A stretch of 64,000 bases of DNA. It comes from Pantanalinema rosaneae. Lineage in GTDB: Bacteria; Cyanobacteriota; Cyanobacteriia; Leptolyngbyales; Leptolyngbyaceae. This document shows, piece after piece, positions 52,722-60,970 of this stretch (position 1 is its first letter; each line of letters starts with the position of its first letter). The position numbers and the translations under genes were made by a program. The notes beneath the pieces are model-generated. The model made no database searches. It had not been told where the DNA came from and saw nothing but the letters and a program-made list of their open reading frames with translations. The stretch is taken from positions 62,001 through 126,000 of the forward strand of contig NZ_JBLZFZ010000016.1 in NCBI RefSeq assembly GCF_050753385.1. Reading direction: 5' to 3'.

Positions 52722-54485
52722 ATGACCCAATCAAATTCTGTACCAACACTAAAAATTATTCCCCTGGGTGGACTACACGAAATTGGTAAAAATACCTGCG
52801 TATTTGAAATCAATGATGAAATTGTCCTCCTGGATGCAGGTTTGGCGTTTCCCACGGATGGTATGCATGGGGTCAACATTGTGTTGCCCGATATGACCTA
52901 TTTGCGGGAAAATCGCCACAAAATCAAAGGGATGATTGTTACCCACGGTCATGAAGACCATATTGGCGGGATTCCCTTTCACTTAAAGCAGTTTGATATT
53001 CCCGTAATTTATGGGCCCCGTTTAGCCATGGCGTTGCTAGAAGGCAAGCTGGAAGAAGCGGGAGTTGCCGATCGTACCGACTTGAGAACTGTGCGACCTC
53101 GGGATATTGTCCGCATTGGCACATCCTTTTTTGTGGAATTTATCCGCAATACGCACTCGATCGCCGATAGTTTTACCGTCGCCATCCGAACTCCCGTGGG
53201 AGTGGTGATTCATACAGGTGACTTTAAGATCGACCATACGCCGGTGGATGGGGAAGTATTCGACTTCCAACGCTTGGCAGAATATGGCGAACAGGGAGTG
53301 CATTGTTTAATCAGTGACTCCACGAACTCGGAACTTCCTGGGTTCACGCCCTCGGAACGATCGGTCTATCCCAACCTCGATCGCGTGTTTGGTCAGGCAG
53401 CCGGACGCTTACTGGTGACAACCTTTGCCTCATCAGTCCATCGGTTGAACATGGTGCTGGAATTAGCGAAGAAACACGATCGGGTGGTATCGGTATTGGG
53501 TCGCTCAATGCTGAATGTGATTGCCCATGCCCGGAACCTGGGGTATGTCAAGTGTGAGGATGAACTGCTGCAACCCCTGAATGCGATTCATAAATTGCCG
53601 GATAATAAGGTGCTGATTCTGACTACCGGCTCGCAGGGGGAACCCTTGTCAGCCCTGACGCGGATTGCCAATAGTGAACATCGGCAAATCAAGATTCGTC
53701 CCGGTGATACGGTGGTCTTCTCGGCGAACCCGATTCCAGGCAACACGATCGCGGTCGTCAACACGATCGATAAACTGATGATGCAGGGGGCGAAGGTGAT
53801 CTATGGGCGAGAGCAGGGTATCCATGTCTCGGGTCACGGGTGTCAGGAAGATCAGAAATTAATGATTGGGTTAACTCGTCCCAAGTTTTTCCTGCCCGTC
53901 CATGGCGAACACCGGATGTTAGTCAAACACGCCCAGACGGCTCAGAATATGGGAATTCCAGCCGAAAACATGGTGATTATTGACAATGGCGATGTAGTGG
54001 AACTCACCCCAACTAGCATTAAAGCCGCAGGTAAAGTCCCGTCTGGAATTGAACTGGTGGATGCTTCCCGCTCCGGTGTCGTCAACGATCGGGTCTTAAA
54101 AGAACGGCAACAACTGGCTGAGGATGGTGTAGTCACCGTTGCCGCCACCTTGGATTGGGCGGGTAGTCTGCTTACCAAACCTCAAGTACATTTGCGGGGA
54201 GTGGTATCGTCACTCGATCCGATGCGATTGCAGGAAAAGACACAGGACACGATCACCACTGTCTTGCGCGATCGCTGGACAGATTTTGCCCGTCCGTTTG
54301 GGGACGATCGACCAGAGGTAGATTGGGATGGCTTACGCTATCAGATCGAACGGGAACTGCTGAAGATGCTGCGGCGGGAATTTCAGAGCAATCCGCTATT
54401 AGTGTTTCTGTTACAACACTCAGAAGAGCCGTCTGCGCAACCCCCCGGATTGTTGCCCAGAACTACTGAAGCGATCGCGTCTTAA
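52722..54485 (+). CDS. rnj: Ribonuclease J
   Basis: A metallo-beta-lactamase/beta-CASP RNase with 5'-3' exo- and endonuclease activity in mRNA and rRNA processing. The 587 residues show the metal motif THGHEDHIGGIPF, HTGDFKID, the beta-CASP region (TTFASSVHRLNMV; TTGSQGEPLSALTRIA), and HVSGHGCQED and VHGEHRMLVKHA, followed by the C-terminal domain. I recall asd-dapA-rnj as a common cyanobacterial order, and it is kept here with a 224-base gap to dapA. The motifs are intact. Confidence 0.95.
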   Translation: MTQSNSVPTLKIIPLGGLHEIGKNTCVFEINDEIVLLDAGLAFPTDGMHGVNIVLPDMTYLRENRHKIKGMIVTHGHEDHIGGIPFHLKQFDIPVIYGPRLAMALLEGKLEEAGVADRTDLRTVRPRDIVRIGTSFFVEFIRNTHSIADSFTVAIRTPVGVVIHTGDFKIDHTPVDGEVFDFQRLAEYGEQGVHCLISDSTNSELPGFTPSERSVYPNLDRVFGQAAGRLLVTTFASSVHRLNMVLELAKKHDRVVSVLGRSMLNVIAHARNLGYVKCEDELLQPLNAIHKLPDNKVLILTTGSQGEPLSALTRIANSEHRQIKIRPGDTVVFSANPIPGNTIAVVNTIDKLMMQGAKVIYGREQGIHVSGHGCQEDQKLMIGLTRPKFFLPVHGEHRMLVKHAQTAQNMGIPAENMVIIDNGDVVELTPTSIKAAGKVPSGIELVDASRSGVVNDRVLKERQQLAEDGVVTVAATLDWAGSLLTKPQVHLRGVVSSLDPMRLQEKTQDTITTVLRDRWTDFARPFGDDRPEVDWDGLRYQIERELLKMLRREFQSNPLLVFLLQHSEEPSAQPPGLLPRTTEAIAS

Positions 54486-54577
54486 TTCGCCATCACACCT
54501 GAAGGGCTGGTTAACAGTCCTGGTAGAGGATGGGGGGAATCGAAAGGCATTCCTCCCTCCTTGGGGTTGTGCAAGGG

Positions 54578-54787
54578 TTAGGATGCAACCGCCAGCGATC
54601 GTTCATGCAATTCGCGGGATTCCTGTCGAACCAACCCAGAGATCACGGCTTTTTGCAAGACCATAAAGGCTTTGAGATCTTGAGCATCATATTTGGTTTT
54701 TAATAATTGGCGAAGCTGGTCTTCTGCTTCTAACGATAAATAACCGATCGCCAATGACTCTTTAACAATTTCACGGATGAGTAACAT
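54578..54787 (-). CDS. Small conserved cyanobacterial protein
   Basis: A 69-residue soluble helical protein (EAEDQLRQLLKTKYDAQDLKAFMVLQKAVISGLVRQESRE). From memory it belongs to a family conserved in many cyanobacteria with no known role. It is convergent with rnj and preceded by about 430 bases without a gene. The start is at 54787. Confidence 0.65.
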   Translation of the reverse strand: MLLIREIVKESLAIGYLSLEAEDQLRQLLKTKYDAQDLKAFMVLQKAVISGLVRQESRELHERSLAVAS

Positions 54788-55216
54788 TGCACTACCCTGA
54801 CCAATGGAGCAACTAGTGTCAGACCTTGTATGGGGACGATCGAGCTATCTCACGGTAGATCGGCTTCGCTGATCGCCATCCGCTACAACTTAATGATTGT
54901 TAAACAAATCTGCGGTAATCCAGGGAACAGAATTTATATTAGAGTACGTGGATTTACTGTATCCTGTCAAATATTTAACGAAGTGTATTCAACATTACTA
55001 AATGGGCTACAAAAATTAAACAGGCTGCTACTAGGGCTTTGAACCACTTTAGTTTTCCGCCACTTCTACTGAGAAAGGGGGATGTGGGAGTAGCTTTAGT
55101 CTGCTAGTTAGCTCAGTCTACTCCGAGTTATCGCGGAGATAGCTTATTCTACTGCTGGATAATTATTGGTTAAGACCATCATAATCGATCGCAACACATC
55201 TACGTACTGATGTTGC
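54788..55216. other. Intergenic region, no gene recognised
   Basis: About 430 AT-rich bases between the small protein gene and surE. Frames at 54830-55042 (+) and 55144-55332 (-) were judged spurious. No tRNA or strong hairpin was seen. Confidence 0.45.
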
Positions 55217-55903
55217 TTAAAGCCGGAGTTGGGTAATGGCAATCTGCCCAGAGAAGCAAACCTCAACATCCGTTCCGGGATCACGCGGACGTTGGGCATA
55301 GTTGCCAGCATAGTAGAAGCGATCGTCCTCAACGCGATAGTTGATCGGCAGGGGTTGTTTGCAGGCGGAACAAAATATGGTTTCGGGTGGGCTACTCTCT
55401 GGCAAAAGATGTGGCAGATTGACGTTCCAGAATGTTCCGGTCTCCGGTGGGCGATCGAATAATTTAGCGAGAACTTGCGTCGTTAACTGGGCGGCTAATT
55501 CCCAGTCAATCACGCGTTTACCCTGGCGATACTGCGAGATAGCAATACCGCTAACCCCATGTAAGGTGGCTTCCCTTACAGCGGCTACTGTCCCAGAAAT
55601 ATAGGCATCGGCTCCCAGGTTCGCCCCCGCATTGATCCCCGATAACACCCACTGCACCTCGGGGTACAAATGACTGATCGCTAAGCGGACACAGTCAGCC
55701 GGGGTTCCCCCGATCGCAAATTCCGTTTCTGATCGAGCTTCTACTTGGATTGCCTCAGTGGTGGTGACCTGATGGCTACAGCCCGAAAGATGGGATTGGG
55801 GCGCAATAATGGCAACTTGACTGCCAAAGGGTTTGACGGCTTGGGTTAAGGCTTGAATTCCAGGCGCATCAATGCCGTCGTCGTTGGTGAGAACTAGGAG
55901 CAT
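55217..55903 (-). CDS. surE: 5'/3'-nucleotidase SurE
   Basis: A metal-dependent nucleoside monophosphate phosphatase, also linked to stress survival. Metal ligands D8 and D9 are in LLVLTNDDGIDAPG, the serine motif is in LSGCSHQVT, and the conserved asparagine is in LSGINAGANLGAD. The ATG at 55903 gives 228 residues, the usual size. A frame extending to 55966 adds a Pro/Ser-rich start (MADPQFSLNPSPSPHLPPH) encoded by a polypyrimidine run and overlapping the upstream gene, which I reject. It lies 38 bases after the glucosidase gene, so the two may be co-transcribed. Confidence 0.94.
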   Translation of the reverse strand: MLLVLTNDDGIDAPGIQALTQAVKPFGSQVAIIAPQSHLSGCSHQVTTTEAIQVEARSETEFAIGGTPADCVRLAISHLYPEVQWVLSGINAGANLGADAYISGTVAAVREATLHGVSGIAISQYRQGKRVIDWELAAQLTTQVLAKLFDRPPETGTFWNVNLPHLLPESSPPETIFCSACKQPLPINYRVEDDRFYYAGNYAQRPRDPGTDVEVCFSGQIAITQLRL

Positions 55904-55941
55904 AGGGAGATGGGGAGGTAGGTGCGGTGAGGGAGATGGGT

Positions 55942-57981
55942 TTAGAGAGAATTGGGGATCAGCCAACGAATTAGTTCGGCGATCGGTTGGGCTTGGGCGA
56001 TCGCGCCTCTGGGGTGGTGGGGGAAATCACCATCAAAAATTTCGCTGATTTGCTGGTAGCAGGCTTGGGTTTGGAAGTGGTGTTGGAGCGGTTGCAGGTC
56101 GATCGGTAAAGGGGACTCAGGGCCATAGAAGCGCTGCCAACTCCGCAGAAAGATGCCGAGTAAACTACTCCAGACGCTGCCTTGATGGTAAGCGAGATCA
56201 CGCTGCCAGGGGGTTCCTTCATAACGACCGATGTAGGCTGGATCGCCGGGATCAAGAGTCCGCAAGCCGTAAGGGGTGAGGAGACGATCGCGGGCAACCT
56301 GTAAAATCTGCTGAGCCTGCTCTACTGGAAATCCACAGTGATACACAGAAATGGCGATGACCGCATTGGGACGGATAGTGGGATCTAAGCGATCGTCGGG
56401 TTCGATGCGATCGAATAAGTACCCGAATCGACTATGCCAGAACTTTTGCAGGGAGAACTTGACTTGCTCGGCTTGCTGGGTATATCGGCGGGCTTGATTT
56501 TGCAGCTTCTCAGCGTCGATCGCATTAGCATTGGTCGCTAATCGCGTTGCCCATTGACTTGCCCAGCATAGGGCTGAATACCAGAGGGCATTAATCTCTA
56601 CTGGCTTGCCCTGTCGAGGCGTGACAGGTTTACCATCGACGATCGTATCCATCCAGGTGAGGGGCACACTGGCATCATCCCAGGTCAGCAAACCATCGGA
56701 GGCATCCACGCGAATGTTATGTAATGTGCCCGCCATGAAGGCTTTATAGATTTGCTTGACTACGGGATACTGAGTTGCCAGAAAGTCCCAGTCTTGAGTT
56801 GCGACCAGATACAATCCCAGAGTTTCAATCCACCACAGGGAACAGTCTAAACTCCGGTACACCGGATCATCGCCGTTGACGGGTAACACATTCGGGATCA
56901 AGCCTTGCCAACAGAATTTTCCCAAGCGTTCCAAGACATTTCGCGCTAGTGAGAACCGTTTGGTTGCCAGTGCCAATCCCGGTAAAGCCAGCAAACTATC
57001 TCGACTGCGATCGCCAAACCAGGGATATCCGGCAATGAGGCTGGTCTGATGGCGATCGTCCGGATGAATCACGAATTGATCACTGGCTTTGAGGAGGTCT
57101 ACCAGGGGGATAGGGGCGGTAGGGAAGATGGGGGAGCCAGAAGCCGAATTTAGGAGCGGAGCGAAGATCGTTACTAAACGGTGTTGTTCGGTCTGAAGGG
57201 CGCGATCGCAAGTCTGGGGATCTAAAGGGGTTAGAGCAGTTGTGGGTAGACCAACCCTCGCCTCCAGGGTGACTTGTTCTCCGGGCTGTAACAACACACT
57301 GAAGTACCCCGGACTATACAGATCTTCTAAGCAATGTAACCCCCGGTGAGCTTCCTCGGGATAGTAATAGCTCCAATACCACACTGGATCAGGGTGATAG
57401 TGTCCCTGACTCCAGCGCAACTGCCAGGGCATCCCAATCCGGCTAGCCGTGAGAGCTTGCAGGAGAACATGATGGGTACTAACAATCTGGGAAAAGCAGA
57501 GGTCTGGGGCTTGTTGTTGGTAGGAGTGCTGGTCGCGATCGGCAATCAGGGGGCGTAATCGGAGGATGGCGGTGTCTTTGCCTTGATAGGTGTAGCGGAT
57601 GAGTAGATGGTGATGTGGTGGGACAGATGAGGAAGATGGGGGAGGTGAGGGCATTAAAAGTTGGCGGCGGAGTTGCCAGTGGTCGGCTTGTCCCCATGTC
57701 CAGGTCGGTGCAGGATTCGGGTCAAAGGATTGTAGGAGTTGGTAGCCGAGAGGGGCAATGTTGCCGCTAGACCAGAAGTTCGTGCCGAGGGCAAATCCTT
57801 GTCCAGCAATTTCCAGGCTGGCTTCGAGGTGCGATAGGAGCAACGATCGCTGACTGGGAAAATTCGGTGCGGCGAATAGCCAACCATGATAGGCGCGGGT
57901 ACGAGCATCACAAACTGTGCCACTGGCAAAACTCCCTAACCCGTTTGTGAGTAGCCATTCCCGTGTATCTAAATCATCCAT
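55942..57981 (-). CDS. Amylo-alpha-1,6-glucosidase / glycogen debranching-type enzyme
   Basis: A 679-residue protein of the GDE-C (GH133-like) family, cleaving alpha-1,6 branches of glycogen-like polymers. The N-terminal domain (about 1-250) starts EWLLTNGLGSFASGTVCD, a recognised signature. The C-terminal (alpha/alpha)6 barrel includes AGYPWFGDRSRDSL, LLTWDDAS and YQGSVWSSLLG. It is separate from the cyanobacterial GlgX-type (GH13) isoamylase. Acidic residues in GDRSRD and the following loops are plausible catalytic residues. Its substrate in cyanobacteria has not, to my knowledge, been fully settled. Confidence 0.88.
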   Translation of the reverse strand: MDDLDTREWLLTNGLGSFASGTVCDARTRAYHGWLFAAPNFPSQRSLLLSHLEASLEIAGQGFALGTNFWSSGNIAPLGYQLLQSFDPNPAPTWTWGQADHWQLRRQLLMPSPPPSSSSVPPHHHLLIRYTYQGKDTAILRLRPLIADRDQHSYQQQAPDLCFSQIVSTHHVLLQALTASRIGMPWQLRWSQGHYHPDPVWYWSYYYPEEAHRGLHCLEDLYSPGYFSVLLQPGEQVTLEARVGLPTTALTPLDPQTCDRALQTEQHRLVTIFAPLLNSASGSPIFPTAPIPLVDLLKASDQFVIHPDDRHQTSLIAGYPWFGDRSRDSLLALPGLALATKRFSLARNVLERLGKFCWQGLIPNVLPVNGDDPVYRSLDCSLWWIETLGLYLVATQDWDFLATQYPVVKQIYKAFMAGTLHNIRVDASDGLLTWDDASVPLTWMDTIVDGKPVTPRQGKPVEINALWYSALCWASQWATRLATNANAIDAEKLQNQARRYTQQAEQVKFSLQKFWHSRFGYLFDRIEPDDRLDPTIRPNAVIAISVYHCGFPVEQAQQILQVARDRLLTPYGLRTLDPGDPAYIGRYEGTPWQRDLAYHQGSVWSSLLGIFLRSWQRFYGPESPLPIDLQPLQHHFQTQACYQQISEIFDGDFPHHPRGAIAQAQPIAELIRWLIPNSL

Positions 57982-58140
57982 TTGGCAAGAAAATCTTACT
58001 CAAAATCGTTATGAGTATGATATAGTCGTAACAGTTCGTAAGGCATTCAGTCTATCGTCCTAACCCGTAGATAGGGTACTGAACTGACCTTGCGGTTTGC
58101 ACGATTAGGAACGCACCCATTCAAAGGAGACTATCATCCC

Positions 58141-58743
58141 ATGACCCAACACAACGAAGGATGCCTGAGAGTTGGTCAAGCCGCACCCGACTTTACGGCT
58201 ACGGCAGTTGTTGATCAGGAATTCAAGACCATCAAACTGTCTGACTATCGTGGCAAGTACGTTGTCCTCTTTTTCTATCCTCTCGACTTTACCTTTGTTT
58301 GTCCGACGGAAATCACTGCCTTTAGCGATCGCTACGAGGAATTCAAGCAAATCAACACTGAAGTGCTCGGTGTGTCGGTAGATAGCGAATTCTCTCACCT
58401 GGCATGGATTCAGACCGATCGCAAGTCTGGTGGGGTCGGCGACCTCAACTATCCCCTGGTGTCTGACATCAAGAAAGAAATCAGCACCGCTTATAACGTG
58501 TTAGCGGACGAAGGGATTGCCCTGCGCGGTCTGTTCATTATTGATAAAGATGGTGTGATCCAACATGCCACGATCAATAACCTGGCATTTGGTCGCAGCG
58601 TTGATGAAACTCTCCGCACCCTACAAGCCATTCAGTATGTGCAGTCTCACCCCGATGAAGTCTGCCCTGCTGGTTGGAAGCCCGGAGACGCGACGATGAA
58701 CCCCGACCCCGTGAAGTCGAAGGATTACTTCGCGGCAGTGTAA
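58141..58743 (+). CDS. 2-Cys peroxiredoxin
   Basis: A thiol peroxidase that reduces H2O2 and organic peroxides, reloaded by thioredoxin or NADPH-thioredoxin reductase. The ATG at 58141 gives 200 residues (MTQHNEGCLRVGQAAPDF); an in-frame codon at 58090 extends the frame only spuriously. The peroxidatic cysteine is in DFTFVCPTEITAF and the resolving cysteine in DEVCPAGWKPG, so it is the typical 2-Cys type, close to plant chloroplast 2-Cys Prx. AAAGGAGA upstream is the ribosome-binding site. A strong terminator follows at 58779. Confidence 0.95.
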   Translation: MTQHNEGCLRVGQAAPDFTATAVVDQEFKTIKLSDYRGKYVVLFFYPLDFTFVCPTEITAFSDRYEEFKQINTEVLGVSVDSEFSHLAWIQTDRKSGGVGDLNYPLVSDIKKEISTAYNVLADEGIALRGLFIIDKDGVIQHATINNLAFGRSVDETLRTLQAIQYVQSHPDEVCPAGWKPGDATMNPDPVKSKDYFAAV

Positions 58744-58778
58744 TCGCGGATTATCGATCGTCAATCATCTAGTTTTGA

Positions 58779-58812
58779 GGGTGTGTTCATCTCCGTGTAA
58801 CACACCCTTTTT
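58779..58812 (+). terminator. Intrinsic terminator after the peroxiredoxin gene
   Basis: The perfect stem GGGTGTGTT/AACACACCC (58779-58787 and 58799-58807) with an 11-base loop is followed by TTTTT. It is the clearest rho-independent terminator in the window. Confidence 0.85.
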
Positions 58813-58999
58813 GTTTGCCTCAAGGGAAAGAATGAGTAGTTTGAAACAGCCCTAAATTTTCCAGTTCAAGTAGGCTGAGAACCTTACATTCTTGCCAATA
58901 GCTTAATATTTAATTAATATTTTTCAGCTAGGAAAAATCGATTTAAATTGGTGTAGGGTGCATCCTGAGATAAAAGGAAATTCACCTGCGTTATGAGCT

Positions 59000-60964
59000 A
59001 TGGAACCTGAAATTAAAGTTGGCTGTTCCCGATCTGATTCAGATATTAGGGACTATACATTCATTGATGCTCTTAATAAGTTAAGTAAACAACAAGGAAT
59101 AGAACTTAAGTTTGGGATATGGCACTTTCCCGATACTGACGACATAAAGCCCGATGGTGATAAAACAAAGGATAAGCCAAAGGATCGCAAATATTACGAG
59201 TATAAAGAATCGGGTGGATGGGTCGAAGTAAATTCTCCTTCCGATATACAGAAAAAAGATTTATTCCTAAAATATTGTGTCCATGTCGCTTCCCCTTCGG
59301 AATGTAATGACCCCTGTTGTCAAACTACAGACCATGAACAGGGTAGTCCTGTACTGATTCCACTCAACTTTAGAGGATTAGAACAGCAGAAAACTCTTTC
59401 ATTAGAAATTTATCAAGGGACAGAGCAATCAACTACTGATGAGCAAAGTCAAGGTAAATCAAAATCTGTTGAGCTAGATTTGAATCTTCAGCCAGGCCAA
59501 CTTGTCATCAAAGATGCTCAAAACAAAATTATTGGATATGTTGGAGTTCATAAAGACAAGGTATATATCAAATCAATTAATAATAAAACCGGGAATAAAA
59601 TTATCGGTAATATAGCCGTTTCTCATAACGGCAAGATCACGATTCAAAAGCATGAACCAACTTTAGATTTATATTTAGGTGTAGGATTTCGTAGCTATAC
59701 TATAGACCCTGTGAATTGGTCGCCAATAGAAGACCAATCGCCCGGAATTTTATGCGGCGCTAATGCTGGAGTGGCTTTACTGGAATATTTTGAGCGGCTT
59801 TCTAGTGGCAAGCACTTTGATGCATCCAGATTGTTTTTACATCAAGCGGCTTGTCATATTATGCAAGTGCCATTGACCTCACCTGTTTCAGTTCGAGCGA
59901 TCGTCACGGCATTAAGCACGATCGGTGTGCCACCGGAAGAATACTGGCCCTATGACTTAAATAAATTAACTGAAGAACCGCCAGCTTGGTGTTATGCCTA
60001 TGCCAGAAATTACCGAGCAGAAAGTTATATTAAGCTCGATCGTCTCGATCTAAGCTACCATGCTCTGATTGCTCAAATCAAAATATTTATCTATTCTGGG
60101 TTGCCAGTCATCTTTGGCTTTTCGGTACATCAATCAGTTCAGCAATCATTCAATAAACAGCCATTTGAAGGTCTATTAGATGATAGAATCCTGGCTATCT
60201 TTAAGGCTCTGGAGCAGACTGGAGGTTCTAATGCAAAAGTGAAAATGGAGACTATAATTAGCTTCTTAGAAGCCGCGAAATCAGTGGTGAATGGAAAACA
60301 CTCTGAGCAACATTTCAACGAAGAAGGTCAAATTCCTTTTCCAACTTTTGGTGAGATTTATCAGGGGGCTCATGCTGTAGTTGCTGTGGGCTATGATGAT
60401 GATAAACTGATCACGAATTCCAGCCCATTAGGTAAGAAAGATCGAGAACAAATTAGACGTGCCTATCTAAAAAATGATGATACTTGGACTGAGTATGAAT
60501 GGGATATTAATGCTAATGGCTATCGCCAAAAGGGTAGTAATTCAATCCCATTTCAAGATTTTAGATTTTTAGACTTTTCAAAGTTTGATGGTAAATTTAT
60601 TCAGTTGACTATTAAACCCAACGATAAGGAAAAACTTTCTGATAATCCAGTTCTTGTACCAGAATCACTTCAATTTAGTAAAGATCTAACTGCCCGAGCT
60701 GAGAGGCTAGAATCTGTAATTAGTGCTGATGAGCATTTAGTGACGAAAGGTGCTTTTAAGATTCGGAATTCCTGGGGACAAGATTGGGGTGATAACGGTC
60801 ATGGCTGGTTGCCATACGCCTATGTCTATAGCGACTTAACCTTCGATTGGTGGTCAATCCTCAAATTCGAGTGGATTAACACAGACGACTTCGGACTACT
60901 AAGAGATAACGGCGATTTAGTGATGTGTGATCCAGACACATGCCCTAATGGTGAAAATCACTAA
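59000..60964 (+). CDS. C1 family (papain-like) cysteine peptidase
   Basis: A 654-residue protein, probably cytoplasmic since no signal peptide is seen. The C1 peptidase domain spans about 240-650. The catalytic residues are Q246 and C252 (EDQSPGILCGANAG), H458 (GAHAVVAVGYDDD) and N590 (KIRNSWGQDWG). The Q-to-C spacing of six matches papain, so the enzyme should be active. The His-to-Asn interval is about 130 residues, much longer than in papain, with an inserted charged segment (about 470-580). Residues 1-230 form an uncharacterised N-terminal region with a CNDPCC cluster and repeated beta-like motifs (KIIGYVGVHKDKVYI, KIIGNIAVSHNGKITI). The gene is AT-richer than most neighbours and convergent (6-base gap) with a caspase-STAND gene. 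Confidence 0.85.
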   Translation: MEPEIKVGCSRSDSDIRDYTFIDALNKLSKQQGIELKFGIWHFPDTDDIKPDGDKTKDKPKDRKYYEYKESGGWVEVNSPSDIQKKDLFLKYCVHVASPSECNDPCCQTTDHEQGSPVLIPLNFRGLEQQKTLSLEIYQGTEQSTTDEQSQGKSKSVELDLNLQPGQLVIKDAQNKIIGYVGVHKDKVYIKSINNKTGNKIIGNIAVSHNGKITIQKHEPTLDLYLGVGFRSYTIDPVNWSPIEDQSPGILCGANAGVALLEYFERLSSGKHFDASRLFLHQAACHIMQVPLTSPVSVRAIVTALSTIGVPPEEYWPYDLNKLTEEPPAWCYAYARNYRAESYIKLDRLDLSYHALIAQIKIFIYSGLPVIFGFSVHQSVQQSFNKQPFEGLLDDRILAIFKALEQTGGSNAKVKMETIISFLEAAKSVVNGKHSEQHFNEEGQIPFPTFGEIYQGAHAVVAVGYDDDKLITNSSPLGKKDREQIRRAYLKNDDTWTEYEWDINANGYRQKGSNSIPFQDFRFLDFSKFDGKFIQLTIKPNDKEKLSDNPVLVPESLQFSKDLTARAERLESVISADEHLVTKGAFKIRNSWGQDWGDNGHGWLPYAYVYSDLTFDWWSILKFEWINTDDFGLLRDNGDLVMCDPDTCPNGENH

Positions 60965-60970
60965 TTTTAG

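Noticed and set aside
54830..55042. 70-codon frame upstream of surE
   Set aside because: No ribosome-binding site and no recognisable sequence.
55144..55332. 62-codon frame overlapping the 3' end of surE
   Set aside because: Overlaps a strong gene in another frame and has no start-site support, although its tail extends past surE.
55904..55966. 21-codon extension of surE
   Set aside because: Encoded by a polypyrimidine run, Pro/Ser-rich, and overlaps the upstream glucosidase gene; the family starts at MLLVLTNDDG.
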